Assembly: GCA_963730225.1 (NCBI GenBank)
Contig: CAVSQX010000001.1
Location: 1,302,001-1,366,000, forward strand
DNA from: CAVSQX01 sp963730225
GTDB lineage: Bacteria > Planctomycetota > Phycisphaerae > Tepidisphaerales > Tepidisphaeraceae
Length of the DNA stretch: 64,000 nt
Direction: 5' to 3'
Both the position numbers and the translations under genes were made by a program. Positions 41,692 to 51,000 of the stretch are shown here, piece after piece (position 1 is the first letter of the stretch; each line of letters starts with the position of its first letter). Below the pieces are notes generated by a model. That model ran no database searches. It was not told the origin of the DNA and worked only from the letters and a program-made list of their open reading frames with translations.

Positions 41692-41946
41692 ATGGCAAGT
41701 CTGCACGTCAATCTCCCTGAGCGCACCAAAGTCGCGGCGGAAAAACGGGCGGCGGCGGCCGGCTACGCATCGGTCGACAAATACATCGCCAGCCTGATTG
41801 AAGCCGACAAAATCGCGCCGATCAGCCATCGCCTGGAAGCCGAGCTTCTCAAAGGGCTCGACAGCGGAGCGGCAATCGAGATCACACCCGCGTTCCTGTC
41901 TGATCTGAAGCGCCGGGCGCGCACCCGCAGCGGCCACGCAGCATAA
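41692..41946 (+). CDS. ParD-like type II antitoxin
   Basis: An 84-residue protein with the ribbon-helix-helix-type start SLHVNLPERTKVAAEKRAAA, then GYASVDKYIASLIEADK, and a C-terminal half LEAELLKGLDSGAAIEIT that is typical for the toxin-binding region of ParD/CopG antitoxins. It lies eight bases before a ParE-like gene, the usual order for the module. It most likely represses its own promoter, but no operator was identified. Confidence 0.82.
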   Translation: MASLHVNLPERTKVAAEKRAAAAGYASVDKYIASLIEADKIAPISHRLEAELLKGLDSGAAIEITPAFLSDLKRRARTRSGHAA

Positions 41947-41953
41947 TCCTGTC

Positions 41954-42275
41954 ATGCCGTCTGGCACGACCAAAGCGACCATCCGCCCGCTGGCCGCGCA
42001 CGACCTGCTCGAAATCGTTCAGTATTTGGACGGCAAATCCCCGCGCTCCGCGGATCATTTCATTCAAGAATTCGATCACGCGGTTCGGCTGCTGTGCCAG
42101 ATGCCAAGGCTCGATGCATTACGTTGTCTTCGGGGCCGGCTCAAAGGCGTGCGTTCCTTGCCACTTTCAAGGTTCAAGAACTTACCTGATTTTTTATAAA
42201 CCCATGGATCAAGGAATCGATGTTGTGCGAGTCCTGCACGGCGCACGAGATGTTGAGCGAGAGATTCGAAAGTAA
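41954..42275 (+). pseudogene. ParE-like toxin with a frameshift
   Basis: RelE/ParE-fold toxin, expected to target gyrase. The frame gives TIRPLAAHDLLEIVQYLDGK, then DHAVRLLCQMPRLDALR and GVRSLPLSRFKN; then it reads LPDFL and stops. One base less at 42182-42183 gives NYLIFYKPMDQGIDVVRVLH and a normal C-terminus, GARDVEREIRK, for 106 residues. Similar to the other frameshifts here, it may be an error. If real, the module has a dead toxin and live antitoxin. Confidence 0.78.
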
Positions 42276-42316
42276 CGATCGCCGATTTGTAAGGCACATC
42301 CAAATCCACGAAGCGC

Positions 42317-43735
42317 TCACCGATACCCCGGCAAAAAATCCCTCTCCGCCTCGAACATCTCCAGCGTCATCGCCTTGATCTGCGCCGGCGTGCAGACGGC
42401 GCTGGTCAGCGGGTCCAGAAGCAAAGCGTGAATGGCCGCTTCCTTGCTGTGTTCGATGCAGGCCCGGGCGGCCAGATCGAACATGCGCATGTTGGAATCG
42501 CAAATCGCCGCCATCTGCGGGGGCAAAGCGCCGAAGCGCGTCGGATGAATTCCGTTGCGGTCGATCATGCAGGCGACTTCGACGCAGCCGTCGGCGGGAA
42601 GATTCGTGATGAGCTGGCCGCGGCCGGTCCGGTCGCTGTTCATCACGTTGCCGTGAATCCGCCACGGTGAATCTTTCTCCGCCGCTTCAATGATCCACGA
42701 TGCGTATTCCCAGGAGCGATTCCATCCGACCGGTTTTTCGCCGCTGAGCATGGCGGCGCGATCGGCGTCGGCGTTTTTTCGCCAGCCGGGCCATTCGGTG
42801 GCGTAGAACCGGCTGCCGCCGCGATAACGGTCACGGCAGTATTCCTTCACCAGCTCCGGCCGCTTGCGGTAGAACGGAAGGTATTCGCTCAGGTGCCCGC
42901 TGCTTTCGGTGATGAACGCGCCGAAGTGGAGCATCATGTCGTAACGCACCGGATCGGATTCATACACGTCGCCGGTGTGATCCTTCACTTTTGCGATCAG
43001 AATCGGATACAGATTTTTCCCCCGATGCTCGAGCCGGGTGAACCAGGCCAGGTGATTGATGCCGGCGCATTCCCACGCCATCTGCTCGTACGGCACATCC
43101 GCGTCGCCGGCCAGCTTGCGGCTGGTTCCCTGAACGCTGTGGCAAAGCCCCACCACTCGCATCGCGCTGCTGCGGCCGGCGGCAAGGCAGAGCATGTTCA
43201 TCGGGTTCGTGTAATTCAAAACCAGCGCTTCCGGACACAGCCGCTGCGCGTCGCGCAGCATTTCCAGGAAAACCGGTACGGTGCGCAGCGCTTTGAACAA
43301 CCCGCCGGGGCCGATGGTATCTCCGATGCACTGGTCGACGCCGTATTTCAGAGGAATGTCGTTGTCGAACGTGACGCACTGCACGCCGGAAACTTCGATG
43401 CAGTTGATGATGTAGTTCGCACCCGCCAGCACGTCCGCGCGGTTCGTCGAGGCGTGCAGCTTCCACGTGGTTTGGCCCGACTGATCGATCAGCTTGCGGA
43501 TCAGCGCTTCCATGGTCCGCAGGCGGTCGGCATCGATGTCGACCAGACCGATTTCACCCCCCTGGTGGCTGCGGATATTTAAAACGTCGCTGATCAGCCG
43601 CGGCGTGAAACCCGAGCCGGCTCCCATCATCACGAGCTTGATCGGCCGATCCATTCGACCGGGCAGGCCGATCGACTGTTCCATGTCCTGCGTGTGGGCG
43701 GCGTGGCCCTTTTTCTCCTGGGCGGTCGTCGTCAT
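42317..43735 (-). CDS. GH4 family alpha-glycosidase (alpha-galactosidase/galacturonidase-like)
   Basis: NAD- and metal-dependent glycoside hydrolase of 472 residues that cleaves by oxidation and elimination, not by the usual acid/base route. The NAD motif is LVMMGAGSGFTPRLISDVL; the metal ligands lie in VVGLCHSVQGTSR (Cys) and CAGINHLAWFTRLE (His), with LVLNYTNPMNMLCLA between. Subgroup assignment to alpha-galactosidase (MelA) or alpha-galacturonidase is not certain. A 30-residue N-terminal extension precedes the core. GGAG lies six bases before the ATG. It acts in the cytoplasm and probably on products of the extracellular enzymes coded downstream. Confidence 0.9.
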   Translation of the reverse strand: MTTTAQEKKGHAAHTQDMEQSIGLPGRMDRPIKLVMMGAGSGFTPRLISDVLNIRSHQGGEIGLVDIDADRLRTMEALIRKLIDQSGQTTWKLHASTNRADVLAGANYIINCIEVSGVQCVTFDNDIPLKYGVDQCIGDTIGPGGLFKALRTVPVFLEMLRDAQRLCPEALVLNYTNPMNMLCLAAGRSSAMRVVGLCHSVQGTSRKLAGDADVPYEQMAWECAGINHLAWFTRLEHRGKNLYPILIAKVKDHTGDVYESDPVRYDMMLHFGAFITESSGHLSEYLPFYRKRPELVKEYCRDRYRGGSRFYATEWPGWRKNADADRAAMLSGEKPVGWNRSWEYASWIIEAAEKDSPWRIHGNVMNSDRTGRGQLITNLPADGCVEVACMIDRNGIHPTRFGALPPQMAAICDSNMRMFDLAARACIEHSKEAAIHALLLDPLTSAVCTPAQIKAMTLEMFEAERDFLPGYR

Positions 43736-43804
43736 CGTTGCTCCAAAACCTTCATGAATCTTACGCCAGTATGATGGCGCTTTGGGCTTCGGATCGCAAG
43801 CGAT

Positions 43805-46420
43805 TTACATCCGAACACCCCGGCCATTGTTGAAGCAATCCACGGCGATCGCCGCAGCCGAACCGTGCAAATCGGATTGAAAATACCGCGCCCCCACCTG
43901 TCTCGATTCCCCCGGAAGCAGCATGAAATAATTGTCGTCCCAGCGGATCGGCAGCAATTCCTCGCCGCTCTGGCCCCTGGTGAGTTTCAGTCGCACCATC
44001 ATCGCGACCGTCCCGGAGGCGTTGGTCACCTTCACCGTTGCCCGTTGCTCGTCGCCGACGCTCGTCACCGAGAAATCGTCGAGCTCCAAATCCACCTTGG
44101 GCAGCTTCTCCAACGCCGTGTAATCCGCAAACGACACGCACGGCGTCATGTTCCAGCTATCCTTGCCTCCATTTTCCCCAAGCACATCCGGCTGGGTAGA
44201 CAGCCAATATGAATTGACGCAGATCGGCTCGGCGCCGCCGAGCATGAGCCGCAGGAAATAGGTCGTCGAAATGTCCGCCAATTCCGGCAACGTGTGCACC
44301 ACCGTCGACGAGTTGGCCGCCGCCGAGCACGCCACGCTCGCTTCATGTTTAAGCTTCGCCTCGATGTCATACACCCGAACAACCGCCTTGAGGTTCTCCA
44401 CCGCTTTCGGCGAATCATTCACAATCACAATCGAGCGATTGTCATAGGAGTACAGCAGGTGCACCGGCTCGCACCCCAACTTCGTCGCAAAGTACGCCGC
44501 CCCCGGCCGCAAATAGTAATCATACAAATGCCAGATCATCGACGGCCATGCGTTGTTTAGCATCCACTGAATTTCCCCCGTCGCATCGAACTTGTTTCGC
44601 CGAAACGCTTCGTACATGGCCCGGATCGTTTCATAGGCTTGCGCTTGCGCCTTCCACGAAAACTCCGCAATACCATTCGATCTACCAAATCGCGCATCCA
44701 GCGCGGCAATGAAGATGTTCATATTCCCAAACGACTCGCGCCCACAATGGAAATTCCAAACCTCATCGATCGGCCATCGATGCGCCGGCGGCAGCATCAA
44801 CTCCAAACTCTCCAGCGGCGGCGGCACCGGCCCAGGACCAACTTCCGTATTGAATCCCCACGCCCCGCCGGTCTTCTTGTCCGTCGTCCAGAAAATCGGC
44901 GGCTCCCACTGATAGGGCCCTTCCATCTTCACGCCGCTGGGCCCCGAAACTTCCGTTTCCGCCGCCGAAGCGCTGGATAAGGTCGGACACGGAAATTTCA
45001 ACTCCGCTTCGATCGCCAGATAATCCCGCTCCACATTCGCCGGCGGCGGATTGTCGCTGCCATTGAGCCAGGCCAGAATCGACGGATGCGTTCGCGCCCG
45101 GCGAATCTGATATCTCAGCGATTCCCGCGCCACCAGATTCTGCTCGTCTCTCCAATTCTTCCATCTCTCCCACGGCGAGCAGCAGCACCATCCCGCCATC
45201 ACCAGAACACCGTGGCGATCACACAGATCATAAAACTCGTCGTCCTCCAGCTTGCCCTCCAGTCGGACTGTGTTCAGGTTCATATCTCGAACGTAGCGAA
45301 TGTGTTTTTCCTGATCCGCTCGCCGCTGAAGCAGATCGGGAGCATATCCACCGCCGAGCACCAGAAGATCGGTGCCGTTGATAGAGAAAAGTCGATGCCC
45401 GTTTTGCAGTCGTGAAGTTACCTTGCGAATTCCAAAGCGGCTGGACTGGCGGTCCGAGATGTTTCCTGCGACGGTGAACGTAAGCTGCATCTCGTACATC
45501 GCCGGCTCTCCCAATTGCCATGGCCACCAGATGCGCGGGTTGCTGATTACCAATTGTGCAAACAACTCGGGCGCGAAACCCACGGTCCGTGTCTCGCCCG
45601 GCTTGAGAGTAACCGGCTGAGAACACTGAATCTCCCCGATCCGACCTTCCAATAGGCCCGCGACGGATTGGTCCGTCGCGTTGACCACATCCGCCAGAAC
45701 CGTCAGCCGCGCCACCGAAAGCGAGGGCAATTGCGTATCCACAAACGTATTTCGGATCGCCACCGACCCGCTGGTTCGCAGCAGCACCTCCTGCCAAACC
45801 CCCATGTTCCGGTCCGGCGGCGCCGGCGCCCAATCCACGAACGTGATCGTCAAATCGCGCTTCGGATCCGGCGGAAAAACTTCCACCGCCAGCACATTCT
45901 TCCCGCTCGCATCCAGCGCTTCGGTCACATTCACTTCGAAATCCCGATACGTCCCCACAATCTTCTCGGCCGCCGCGATCTGTTTCCCATTGAGCCAGAT
46001 GTTGGCCCGGTAGTTGATCCCCTTGAAATACAGCCACGCCTGCGAAGCGCGCGCCGGCAAATCAAATTCCCTGCGATACCACCACGCCGCCGCGAACCGA
46101 TCCGTCGGTACTTTGCTCAGATTTTCGCCGACAAAAATGTCCGGATATTCCCCGTTGGCCACCAGCCCCGCCAGAACCGTGCACGGCACCGAAACCGAAT
46201 ACCAATTCTTCGGTGAATAATCCGAGCGCGAGATCGCGCCCCCGCCGTCGCCGGCTTCCTTCGACGATTGGATCAGCCAACCATCGCTCAGCAGCGTCTC
46301 GCCCGGCATCGCCTCGCTTGCCGGCAAAGCACCGAGCGACTGCGAGCCGCTCGCCGCCAGCGCCGCCGCCGCCATCGCTCCCAGAAATTCGCGCCGACTC
46401 AAATCGCTGTCTTGGCTCAT
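43805..46420 (-). CDS. GH2 family exo-beta-glucosaminidase/beta-mannosidase-like hydrolase
   Basis: Secreted or periplasmic hydrolase of 871 residues. A Tat signal is present (LSRREFLGAMAAAALAASG). The order is: sugar-binding jelly-roll domain (about 45-210), immunoglobulin-like domain, TIM barrel (about 340-600), and C-terminal beta domains. The catalytic acid is Asp456 in WLNGSDNPPP, and the nucleophile Glu526 in GFNTEVGPG. The Asp in SDN and the NTE context follow the exo-beta-D-glucosaminidase subgroup of GH2, not the beta-galactosidase NEP motif. Substrate therefore is probably an aminosugar or mannose glycan. ATG at 46420 overlaps the divergent permease start. Confidence 0.88.
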   Translation of the reverse strand: MSQDSDLSRREFLGAMAAAALAASGSQSLGALPASEAMPGETLLSDGWLIQSSKEAGDGGGAISRSDYSPKNWYSVSVPCTVLAGLVANGEYPDIFVGENLSKVPTDRFAAAWWYRREFDLPARASQAWLYFKGINYRANIWLNGKQIAAAEKIVGTYRDFEVNVTEALDASGKNVLAVEVFPPDPKRDLTITFVDWAPAPPDRNMGVWQEVLLRTSGSVAIRNTFVDTQLPSLSVARLTVLADVVNATDQSVAGLLEGRIGEIQCSQPVTLKPGETRTVGFAPELFAQLVISNPRIWWPWQLGEPAMYEMQLTFTVAGNISDRQSSRFGIRKVTSRLQNGHRLFSINGTDLLVLGGGYAPDLLQRRADQEKHIRYVRDMNLNTVRLEGKLEDDEFYDLCDRHGVLVMAGWCCCSPWERWKNWRDEQNLVARESLRYQIRRARTHPSILAWLNGSDNPPPANVERDYLAIEAELKFPCPTLSSASAAETEVSGPSGVKMEGPYQWEPPIFWTTDKKTGGAWGFNTEVGPGPVPPPLESLELMLPPAHRWPIDEVWNFHCGRESFGNMNIFIAALDARFGRSNGIAEFSWKAQAQAYETIRAMYEAFRRNKFDATGEIQWMLNNAWPSMIWHLYDYYLRPGAAYFATKLGCEPVHLLYSYDNRSIVIVNDSPKAVENLKAVVRVYDIEAKLKHEASVACSAAANSSTVVHTLPELADISTTYFLRLMLGGAEPICVNSYWLSTQPDVLGENGGKDSWNMTPCVSFADYTALEKLPKVDLELDDFSVTSVGDEQRATVKVTNASGTVAMMVRLKLTRGQSGEELLPIRWDDNYFMLLPGESRQVGARYFQSDLHGSAAAIAVDCFNNGRGVRM

Positions 46421-47936
46421 GATTGAAATTGGTCCTTCCCGCGCCGGTCAGTACGATCTGCCCGTGGCTTTGCCGCATGATACCGCATCGCCCTCCCCGA
46501 CCGAGAATGGTGCGCATTTCAAACGCTCTCTGGGTCTGCTCCCGGCCATCGCCGTGAACATGACGCAAATCTGCGGCATCGGCCCGTTCGTCACCATCCC
46601 GCTGATGGTCGCCACCATGGGCGGCCCGCAGGCGATTCTCGGCTGGATCGTCGGCGCTCTGCTGGCCATCACCGACGGCGTGGTCTGGGCCGAACTGGGC
46701 GCTGCCATGCCCCACGCCGGCGGAACCTACCTCTACCTCCGCGAAGCTTTCCAATATCGCACCGGCCGATTGATGCCCTTCCTCTTCATCTGGACCGCGA
46801 TGATCTTCATTCCCCTGACCATGTCCACCGGCGTCATCGGAATGGTCCAATACCTCGGCTACTACTGGCCGGTCTTCGGCTCGACTCCGAACGTCGGCAG
46901 TAGCGATTGGTTCAAGATCCATCTGCTTTCGGTTGCGATCGTCGTCTTCACCACCTGGACTCTGTACCGCGGCATCGCCGCCATCGCCCGGCTGACCAGT
47001 TTCCTCTGGATCATCATGATGCTCTCCGTCGCCGGCGTCATTCTCGCTTCCTTCACCCACTTCCATGCATCGCTCGCCTTCGCTTTTCCCGCCGGCGCGT
47101 TCCACGTCGACCAGAAATTCTTCGCCGGCCTGGGCGCGGGCCTGATCATCTCCATCTACGATTACCTCGGCTACAACACCACCGCCTACATGGCCGACGA
47201 ACTGCTCGATCCCGGCCGCGTGCTGCCCAAGTCGATCATCTATTCCATTCTCGCCATGCTGGTGATTTACCTGACCATGAACATCGGCGTGCTGGGCGTT
47301 CTGCCGTGGCACGACGTCGCCAATTCCAGTTCCGTCGGCTCGGCCGTGTTCGAAGCCACCTGGGGCAAAATCGCCGCGCGGGTCTTCACGGCTCTGATCA
47401 TCGTCACCGCTTTCGCCTCCGTCTTCACCGGCCTGCTCGGCGGGTCGCGCGTTCCCTTCAACGCCGCCCGAGACGGACTTTTCCTCTCCCCCTTCGGTCG
47501 CCTGCACGCGCGGCTCAATTTTCCCTACATCGCCCTTCTGGTCATGTGCGCCATCACCGCCATCGGCACCTTCTTCAATCTCGGCGACGTGATCAACATG
47601 CTGGTGGCGCTGCTCGTTCTGGTGCAAAGCATCGGCCAGATTGCCGCCCTGACGGTGCTTCGCCGCCGCCAGCCCAATCTCCGCCGCCCCTACCGGATGT
47701 TCGCTTACCCCCTGCCGAGCCTCATCGCGCTGATCGGTTGGTCCTACGCCTATTGGGCCTCCGGCTGGCCAACCATCAAATGGTCCTTGCTCATGCTGCT
47801 CGCCGGCGTCTTCGCTTTCCTCATTTGGGCCGCCATCGAAAAAACCTGGCCCTTCGCCCCTCTTCAAATCCGCGAAGAATTTCTCAACGCGCAACTCACG
47901 TCATTCCCCACTTCAGAGTTGCGAGTTGACGGTTGA
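46419..47936 (+). CDS. APC superfamily amino acid permease
   Basis: Inner-membrane transporter of 505 residues with about twelve helices. KRSLGLLPAIAVNMTQICGIG, then PFVTIPLMVATMGGPQAILGWIVG, shows the unwound first helix of APC proteins, and VWAELGAAMPHAGGTYLYLREAF is a strong signature. Specificity is unknown; sugar-amine or amino acid uptake would fit the locus. The first ATG at 46419 lies within the ATG of the divergent GH2 gene, so a later start (for example GTG 46464) is possible. The last 10 residues run into a repeat region that starts the intergenic gap. Confidence 0.86.
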   Translation: MIEIGPSRAGQYDLPVALPHDTASPSPTENGAHFKRSLGLLPAIAVNMTQICGIGPFVTIPLMVATMGGPQAILGWIVGALLAITDGVVWAELGAAMPHAGGTYLYLREAFQYRTGRLMPFLFIWTAMIFIPLTMSTGVIGMVQYLGYYWPVFGSTPNVGSSDWFKIHLLSVAIVVFTTWTLYRGIAAIARLTSFLWIIMMLSVAGVILASFTHFHASLAFAFPAGAFHVDQKFFAGLGAGLIISIYDYLGYNTTAYMADELLDPGRVLPKSIIYSILAMLVIYLTMNIGVLGVLPWHDVANSSSVGSAVFEATWGKIAARVFTALIIVTAFASVFTGLLGGSRVPFNAARDGLFLSPFGRLHARLNFPYIALLVMCAITAIGTFFNLGDVINMLVALLVLVQSIGQIAALTVLRRRQPNLRRPYRMFAYPLPSLIALIGWSYAYWASGWPTIKWSLLMLLAGVFAFLIWAAIEKTWPFAPLQIREEFLNAQLTSFPTSELRVDG

Positions 47937-47958
47937 GCGTTGTTAGTTGCATTCAATT

Positions 47959-48026
47959 CAGCGGGCGGGGTGCGACAGAATGCAACAGAATGCAACACTT
48001 TTGAAAATATACCTAGCGAATGCTAA
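47959..48026 (+). repeat. TGCAACA-box repeat, copy 3
   Basis: CAGCGGGCGGGGTGCGACAG, then AATGCAACAGAATGCAACAC, then TTTTGAAAATATACCTAGCG and AATGCTAACT. It aligns to 29214-29279 with the same end (CCTAG, then ATGCTAACT). It lies in the short gap between the convergent ends of the permease gene and the giant hydrolase gene. Just before it, 47921-47950 has GTTGCGAGTTGACGGTTGAG, another short-word repeat like those at 10488. Confidence 0.5.
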
Positions 48027-48028
48027 CT

Positions 48029-51000
48029 TCATAAGACGCTGGTGCGTCGGCGGTTACGCTGAAATGGCGTTGGAACGCGCCTCGGTGTGTTGCACGCACG
48101 TCGCCGGTGGCGAGCGAATAATCCCGCGGCGGAGATGGCGAGCAAAGCAAAGCTTGTCGCCTCGGGCACACTTGACGCCACCTGGGCGGTTGCCACCGCG
48201 ATCATTTCCTGTGGCTGGGAGGCCAGCGATGCTCCTTGCGTGTTGAAGGCGTTGTCGATGAGCGTGTAATCATCCCCGTTCACAACGCCGTCATAGTTAA
48301 AATCGCCGTTGTGCCAGCCGGTGAGGTTGTTGTTGAAGCCATTGTCGATCAGCGTGAAGTCCGAGCCGTTCACGACGCCGTCGAGATTGGCGTCGCCGTA
48401 GTAAGTGTACTTGACCAGCACGTCATTTACGCCCGGGTCGATCGTATCGAATGTGCCGAGCGACCCGTTGGCCGTGCCGTAGGTGTTATTGTTTAGCATG
48501 ACGCCCAGCGCGGTGAGGTGCGTGCTGTCGAAAGCCGCGGCGCTGCTGGTGATTCCGGCGCCGGTCCACGCGCCGTAGGCGTAACCGTTTTTGATCTCAT
48601 TGGTGATCGCAGTCAGGCCCGTTGTGCCCGCGTTAACGACATCCAGATCGTTTGCCCCCAGATCGAGAGTTCCGGTAACACCGCTGATGGATAATCCACT
48701 TCCAGCTATGACGATCAGATCGCGGTTGGAGTAGGAGGCCGGCGATTCGACGATGAGCTTGCCGGTGTTGATAGTGATGCCGCTTGAGTTGCGCACCAGA
48801 ACGCCAGTGGTGTTCGGATTGGCTCCCAAGTTCAACGTCCCGGCGGTGACACTGGTCGTACCCGTATAACTATCGTTCCCTCCGAGCAGTTGCGTACCTG
48901 AGCCAATCTCTGCGATCGAACCTGTGCCGGAGATCACGCCGGAGAAAGTTGATGTACCCGACGTATTGAGAGTCAGTGTTCCAGTTCCGAGTGTCACAAA
49001 AGAACCGGTGGGGCCGATCAAATTGCCGATTGTCTGAGTCGTCCCATTTACATCGAGCGTGGCACCGCTCATCACGGTCAGGTTGGTTGTCGTTGGCAGC
49101 GGGGCGCCGCCGGCGACGGCATTGTAGAGGCCCGCGACTTGGGCGGCGGAGAGGGCTGTATTGTAGAAGTTAATACCGCTGAGTGAACCTTTAGTCGGCA
49201 CCTCGCCGTCGACGCTGGTCGGCGCAAAGCCGATGCGGACGACGGAGCCGGTATCGGTATTGAGGAACTGGTTTTGGCTGAGGGTGTCGACAATACCATC
49301 GACGTAGATAGCCTCAGCGCCACCGGAGTCCGTGTAGGTAAGCAGGTGCCAGGTGCCGTCGTCCACGAGGGACGACCCAGCCAGCCAACCGCCGCCCCAG
49401 CGGACGGCATCGGGAAGACCGCCCGAACCGGCATTGTTTCCGTTGCCGAGGTAGAACGTTGAGAAGCCTGAGCTCCAGTTCGCGCCGTCCCCTTTGTCGA
49501 GGATGGTTGCTCCCGCCTGAGTGGTTTTGATCCAGGCCGAGACGGTCCAGTTGCTGGTGTTGCTCAGGTTGGTGATACCGGAGTTGATGTCGACGGTTGT
49601 GCCGTCGCCGTTGAGGACCAGCGCGCCCATTCCGGCGGCGGGTCCGCCGGTGGTGCTGATGAAGCCGGTTCCGTCGTCGAGGTTGAGCGTACCGTTCATG
49701 GCTGAGCCGCCCGAGCCGCCGTTGATGACGGTGTTGCCGGAAACGTTGCTGAAGTTGTAGCTTGCGATGGGAGTGGCGGGCGTGACGGTGGCGGGAGTGT
49801 TGAGGCGCAGCGTGCCGCTCTTGATCGTTGTGGGTCCGGTATATGTATTGACGCCGCTGAGCGTAACCGTGCCGAGGCCGTTCTTGATCAGTCCTCCGCC
49901 GGTGTTGGCAGCAGTGCTGATCGTGCCGACTGTCGGAGCCATGCCGCCGGCACTGAAGGAGACGGTCAGACCGGCGGTGCTCGTGTAGCTTCCCGGATTG
50001 GTGATGGTGATGCCGCTCACCTGGCCGGTGGAATAGTTGAGGCTCGCCACGGCGGTGGCTGGGACGCCGTGACTGGCCAAGATGCCGCCGCTGATGGTGA
50101 CCGAGGGTGGATTGACGTAGTTGGAGCCGTTGGATGTCAGCGCGATTGATGTCACGCCGATGCCGGCGGCCGGTCTGAGATTTTGGCTAACGGTGATGCT
50201 GTTACCGCCATCGTTGATGATCGCGTTGCTGCTGTAGACGTAGGCGGCCGTGAGGCCGTTCATGAAATTAGCGCTGCTGGCATTGGCCTTGAGCGTGCCG
50301 CCATTGAAGTTGAAGGACGAGGTTCCCGCTCCGCCCGTTACCGCGCCGGTGAAGATTGTGCCGCCGGTGTCGAGATTAACGGCGCCGATGGAGCCGGAAG
50401 CAACACCCACTTGAACGCCCTGGGAGCCGTTGGTTACCACGTTGCCTGCGGCCAGGAGCGAGAGCGTGCCGGTCCCGCCTTCGCCGACATAGAGACCGTT
50501 GACCATGGTGACCGTGCCGCCTGTGATCGTTGCCTGACCAACATTGCCTGCGAAAGAGGCCAGGGTCAAATCAAAGCCGTTAACATTGACGTTGCCGGCA
50601 CTGACGTCGAGATTGCCGTTATTTCCTCCTCGGCCGATTGCAAGCCAACTGCCGATATTAAGCACGCCACCGCTGATGTTGAGCGTGCCGGTACTACCCG
50701 TTGTCGAGGAGACCCAGATTTCACTTGTGGCGTTAACCGTACCGCCCGAAATCGTCATCGTTCCCACGCCGGTGTCGGCCGAGCCGATTGAGATGCTCGG
50801 GGCCGAGGTCTGGTTGGCGTTCAGTACGCCGGCGGTGATATTCAACATGGCCGTGTCGCCGGGGGTGTCGCCGACTGAGACCAAGCCGCTGCTGGTCGTG
50901 GAGGTGGTTCCGCCGTTGATCGTGAGCGTGCCTGGACCGGTCGCACGGAGCGCTCCCAGGGAATTGGCGCCAGCGAGATAAGTGGTGCTGACGTTGGTGA

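Noticed and set aside
46062..47894. Open frame of 610 codons opposite the APC permease and GH2 start
   Set aside because: Composition is Gly/Glu/Asp-rich shadow sequence with no family; both sense genes are clear.
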